The notes under the pieces were generated by a model, which was given only the letters and a program-made list of their open reading frames with translations, ran no database searches and was not told the origin of the DNA. A stretch of DNA of 7,404 bases from Candidatus Hodarchaeota archaeon (GTDB lineage Archaea; Asgardarchaeota; Heimdallarchaeia; Hodarchaeales; YT1-057). Positions 4,818 to 7,404 of the stretch are shown here, in pieces. Position numbers and translations under genes: made by a program. The stretch spans positions 1 to 7,404 of the forward strand of contig JAEOTI010000493.1 in NCBI GenBank assembly GCA_016839955.1, given 5' to 3'. Within the stretch, counting starts at the first letter, position 1. Each line of letters begins with the position of its first letter.

Positions 4818-5171
4818 ATGTCAAGACTTCGTCGGGGAGTAGCTAAACGGCGGAAAAGAGAAAAAAGGGAGATTAGAAGGCTTGCTTACCTAAACATTTC
4901 AAACCTCTTTGAACAAGCGATATTAGAGCCAAATGAAGCGAAGAAAAAGCAGTTTATTCAGAAAGCATTAAGAACTAGTAGAAGCACTCGCACTCCTATT
5001 CCAGACCGATATCGAACTTTTTTTTGTCGAAAATGCGGTAGTAGTTGGTTTGGTGAGACAAGAAGAGTTAGGATGAGAGGCTCTAACAAATCAAGGAGAC
5101 GACATCAAGTAATAACTTGTTTAGTTTGTGGCTTTATTTATAGAAGAGCTTTAAGTAGAGAAAGGGTATAA
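4818..5171 (+). CDS. rnp4: RNase P protein component 4 (Rpp21/Rpr2 family)
   Basis: This subunit of archaeal RNase P works with Rpp29 to help the catalytic RNA remove 5' leaders from pre-tRNAs. The 117-aa product starts with a very basic helix (residues 1-21, many Arg and Lys) and a second helical segment (about 23-52) that in homologues packs against Rpp29. It then has a basic stretch RTSRSTRTPIPDRYRTFFC. The zinc ribbon uses C70 and C73 (CRKC) and C101 and C104 (CLVC), the family pattern, with an Arg-rich loop between the pairs. The length is typical for archaeal Rnp4. It is divergently placed from tRNA-Glu, and tRNA-Phe lies about 900 bases away, so the processing subunit sits beside two of its likely substrates. 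The stop codon is TAA. Confidence 0.93.
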   Translation: MSRLRRGVAKRRKREKREIRRLAYLNISNLFEQAILEPNEAKKKQFIQKALRTSRSTRTPIPDRYRTFFCRKCGSSWFGETRRVRMRGSNKSRRRHQVITCLVCGFIYRRALSRERV

Positions 5172-5221
5172 TATACGTTTATTTTTCTTATTTCTTCAAA
5201 GGTATTCGCCAGCAGCGGACT

Positions 5222-5242
5222 TAAAAGGCCTTTTAGAAGGCC
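5222..5242 (+). repeat. GC-rich palindrome and hairpin between rnp4 and atpA
   Basis: TAAAAGGCCTTTTA (5222-5235) is a perfect 14-base palindrome. Overlapping it, GGCCTT and AAGGCC form a perfect 6-bp stem with a TTAG loop (5227-5242). It lies inside a GC-richer island, about 5205-5248, in otherwise AT-rich DNA. It could be the end of the rnp4 transcript, an operator, or part of a small RNA. No poly-T run follows, so a simple terminator is not supported. Confidence 0.5.
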
Positions 5243-5264
5243 ATAGCCTGATGATTTGAAATCC

Positions 5265-5277
5265 CCGAAAATTATAC
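5265..5277 (+). promoter_or_regulatory. Candidate BRE/TATA promoter of atpA
   Basis: CGAAA (BRE-like) is followed directly by ATTATAC. A start about 25 bases downstream, near 5298-5300, would give a leader of about 50 nt before the ATG at 5348, which has AAAGGT and an upstream GGAGT as possible ribosome-binding sequence. A promoter is expected here because the gene is not part of an operon. Confidence 0.45.
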
Positions 5278-5347
5278 TCATTCCAAAAATAGTCGAAGAT
5301 ATTCAAATAACATTCATGAACTATCCCAATTATGGAGTAAAAAGGTA

Positions 5348-7102
5348 ATGGTACAAAGAGGAAAGATCATTAGGATTGCTGGCCCTGTAATAGATGTTGA
5401 AGGTCTTCCTGGAGTTGAACTTTACGAAATTTTACGAGTAGGCGATGAAGCTTTAATGGGAGAGGTCATTAAAATTCAAAAACAACCAGGTGGACGACAT
5501 ATAACAACATGTCAAATTTATGAAGAAACTGCAGGCTTAAAACCTGGTGAACCAGCTGTAACAACTGGCCTTCCTTTAAGTGCAGTCTTAGGACCTGGTT
5601 TAATTGGTCAAATCTTCGATGGAATCCAAAGACCTCTACCATCAATTAAAGATGCTACTGGAGATTTTATTCAGCGAGGGGTAGAGGCTACTGCTCTTGA
5701 TCTTTCATTAGAATTTGATTTTACTCCTTCAAAGAAAATTGGGGATAGGGTACATGGAGGTTCAATAATAGGTAAAGTTCCAGAAACTACACTTGTTACA
5801 TCTAAAATTCTTGTACCTCCTCGTGTTAAACCTGGAAAAATTAAGGATATCAAACCTGAAGGAAAGTACCCCTTAAAAGAAACTTTAGCAATTATAGAAA
5901 CATCATCTGGTGAAATTCCGGTAAAAATGTATCATGAATGGCCAGTTAGAAATCAAAGACCATTTGCTTCCAAGTTAGCATCAGATATTCCATTGATAAC
6001 TGGTCAACGCATCTTTGATACCTTTTTCCCAATCAGTAAAGGGGGTACTGGCGCAATACCGGGGGGATTCGGCACTGGGAAAACTGTCTCCCAGCATCAG
6101 CTTGCTAAATGGTCTGACGCCACCGTAGTTGTCTATATTGGCTGTGGTGAACGTGGAAATGAGATGACAGAAGTTCTTGAGGAATTTCCTGAATTGGAAG
6201 ACCCTCGCACTGGTGAAAAACTGATGAAAAGAACTATTCTCATTGCAAACACGAGTAACATGCCTGTTGCTGCTCGAGAAGCAAGCATTTATACTGGTAT
6301 TACATTAGCAGAATTTTACCGAGACCAGGGATTTGATGTTGCTCTTATGGCTGATTCTACTTCACGATGGGCTGAAGCTTTACGTGAAATTTCAGGTCGT
6401 CTTGAAGAAATGCCTGGAGAACAGGGTTATCCTGCATACTTAGCTTCCAAAGTTGCTGAATTTTATGAACGAGCTGGTCGAGTTGAAACTCTAAATGGAG
6501 ACAAAGCTAGTATATCAGCTGTTGGTGCAGTTTCACCAGGTGGAGGAGACTTTAGTGAACCGGTTACTCAAAACACTCTCAGAACAGTTCGTGTATTTTG
6601 GGCTCTCTCTAAATCTTTAGCCTCTTCTAGACACTTTCCTGCAATTTCATGGTTAGAATCATATTCCATGTATTCTGATTCCTTAGAAGAGTGGTTTGGA
6701 GCTAATGTTCACAAAGACTTTGGTTCGTTACGAGAAAAAGCCATGGTTCTACTCCAGAAAGAAAAAGAACTTCAGGAAATTGTACAACTTGTAGGACCCG
6801 ATGCACTACCAGAATCAGAAAAAATTACACTTCAAGCTGCTAAGATGATCCGAGAAGACTTTCTTCAACAAAATGCATATTCAGAGGATAGTTATTGTTC
6901 TTTAGAAAAACAATATCAAATGTTAACCGCTATAATGCATTTTCATAAACAAATGCAAGAATGGCATGAAAAGAATATTAGTTTAGATGAGATTGTAAAA
7001 CTTCCAGTCGTAGATGAGATTGCGCGACTAAAATGGCGAATTGATGACTTTGATGACAAGTACAAAATGGTAATAAAGGAAATTAATTCTGCTTTTGCTT
7101 AA
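5348..7102 (+). CDS. atpA: A-type ATP synthase catalytic subunit A
   Basis: Subunit A is the catalytic nucleotide-binding subunit of the archaeal A1Ao ATP synthase, related to V-type ATPase subunit A. It forms the A3B3 hexamer on the cytoplasmic side of the membrane. The 584-aa length is normal and there is no intein. The N-terminal beta-barrel is at about 1-75. The subunit-A-specific insert (about 110-200) ends in MYHEWPVR. The P-loop is GGFGTGKT (239-246), the catalytic Glu lies in GCGERGNEM (E268), and Walker B is [13 protein letters not shown] (331-343). The C-terminal helical domain is at about 440-584. The P-loop differs from the usual GPFGSGKT in having Gly240 for Pro and Thr243 for Ser. 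The expected operon neighbours (F upstream, B and D downstream) are absent: upstream is rnp4, and downstream is a convergent gene 26 bases away. Confidence 0.97.
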   Translation: MVQRGKIIRIAGPVIDVEGLPGVELYEILRVGDEALMGEVIKIQKQPGGRHITTCQIYEETAGLKPGEPAVTTGLPLSAVLGPGLIGQIFDGIQRPLPSIKDATGDFIQRGVEATALDLSLEFDFTPSKKIGDRVHGGSIIGKVPETTLVTSKILVPPRVKPGKIKDIKPEGKYPLKETLAIIETSSGEIPVKMYHEWPVRNQRPFASKLASDIPLITGQRIFDTFFPISKGGTGAIPGGFGTGKTVSQHQLAKWSDATVVVYIGCGERGNEMTEVLEEFPELEDPRTGEKLMKRTILIANTSNMPVAAREASIYTGITLAEFYRDQGFDVALMADSTSRWAEALREISGRLEEMPGEQGYPAYLASKVAEFYERAGRVETLNGDKASISAVGAVSPGGGDFSEPVTQNTLRTVRVFWALSKSLASSRHFPAISWLESYSMYSDSLEEWFGANVHKDFGSLREKAMVLLQKEKELQEIVQLVGPDALPESEKITLQAAKMIREDFLQQNAYSEDSYCSLEKQYQMLTAIMHFHKQMQEWHEKNISLDEIVKLPVVDEIARLKWRIDDFDDKYKMVIKEINSAFA

Positions 7103-7128
7103 TCTCTTATTTCTATGATCCATTCACC

Positions 7129-7404
7129 CTATTTTGCAAGGTTGACACGTCTTAGCAATTTCGCTAACTCTTTCTCTTTTGGAAATTCTGCAGCAAGGGT
7201 TTTTGAAAATTTTCTGATTGTTTTTTTTGGTTCTTGCCCCTTTTTTTTCACAATATAAGATTTTTTACCATCTTCTTCTTCTTTTTCCGTGAGAATGTCT
7301 TCTTTTAATGAAAATTGTATCAATAACTCATATGTTGTTAATTCAGCCAGTTTTAATAGGATAACGGCCTTTTCTGAGGAAAGAGTTGTTTTTTTTGGGG
7401 AAGC
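7129..7404 (-). CDS. Unrecognised protein, C-terminal part (runs off right edge)
   Basis: The reading frame stays open from the window edge to a TAG stop at 7129-7131, giving at least 91 residues. I do not recognise a family. A helical, leucine-rich stretch comes first (SEKAVILLKLAELTTYELLIQF), then a very acidic and basic charged segment (EDILTEKEEEDGKK...VKKKGQEPKK) that looks disordered or exposed. A final basic helix (EKELAKLLRRVNLAK) ends the protein. There is no transmembrane segment or metal motif. A TTG at 7321-7323 could be an internal start of a 64-aa protein, but the continuous open frame with protein-like composition upstream favours a larger gene entering from the right. It converges on atpA with a 26-base gap, and T-rich plus-strand runs inside it might terminate atpA transcripts. 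Confidence 0.6.
   Translation of the reverse strand, partial: ASPKKTTLSSEKAVILLKLAELTTYELLIQFSLKEDILTEKEEEDGKKSYIVKKKGQEPKKTIRKFSKTLAAEFPKEKELAKLLRRVNLAK

Noticed and set aside
5216..5226. Anticodon-loop-like CTTAAAA suggesting a split or degenerate tRNA-Leu(TAA)
   Set aside because: No pairing anticodon stem, T arm or acceptor stem could be found around it on either strand.
5248..5256. C box-like TGATGAT of a C/D guide RNA
   Set aside because: No CTGA D box at suitable spacing and no second C'/D' pair.
1..7404. CRISPR array, insertion sequence, integrase or toxin-antitoxin pair
   Set aside because: No spaced repeat series, transposase motifs, terminal inverted repeats or small toxin-like gene pairs were seen.

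Overview
The window is archaeal chromosome. The evidence is the set of archaeal or eukaryote-type information-processing genes: release factor aRF1, Nep1, eL37, an Sm-like protein, RNase P protein Rpp21/Rnp4 and A-type ATP synthase subunit A. Two tRNA genes carry insertions outside the anticodon loop. The DNA is AT-rich and the genes are tightly packed; the largest gap is about 200 bases. TTG starts are probable for two genes, and all three stop codons are used. The lineage cannot be fixed from sequence reading alone. An uncultivated AT-rich group such as Asgard archaea or a relative is possible, but this is a guess.

Layout. 1-500 (minus) holds the N-terminal 166 codons of aRF1, which runs off the left edge. 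Divergent from it, 539-1612 (plus) encodes an unfamiliar protein carrying the metal-ligand motifs of the arginase/ureohydrolase fold. It converges, with a 10-base overlap, on UMP kinase (1603-2283, minus). A short divergent intergenic region with a symmetric TATA-like box separates UMP kinase from the pair Nep1 (2488-3195) and Nudix hydrolase (3206-3793), both plus. The minus strand then carries a small-RNA/translation block. In transcription order it is tRNA-Glu(TTC) (4648-4508), Sm-like protein (4421-4188), eL37 (4156-3968) and tRNA-Phe(GAA) (3922-3813). Divergent from tRNA-Glu is RNase P protein Rpp21/Rnp4 (4818-5171, plus). A 176-base gap with a GC-rich hairpin and a plausible promoter leads to ATP synthase subunit A (5348-7102, plus). 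That gene stands alone, without its usual operon partners. The right edge holds the C-terminal 91 codons of an unrecognised minus-strand gene.

How the genes fit together. Most of the window serves translation and RNA maturation: stop-codon recognition, rRNA pseudouridine methylation, a ribosomal protein, an RNA-binding Sm ring, tRNAs and the enzyme subunit that trims tRNA 5' ends. UMP kinase supplies pyrimidine nucleotides and subunit A belongs to energy conversion.

The most unusual content is the tRNA pair. tRNA-Glu appears to have two noncanonical introns, one in the D arm and one after the anticodon stem. tRNA-Phe has an extra hairpin in its variable region. Also notable are the orphan arginase-fold protein, the isolated atpA and the NIKS-to-NIRS change in aRF1. 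I did not find a convincing new multi-gene system.
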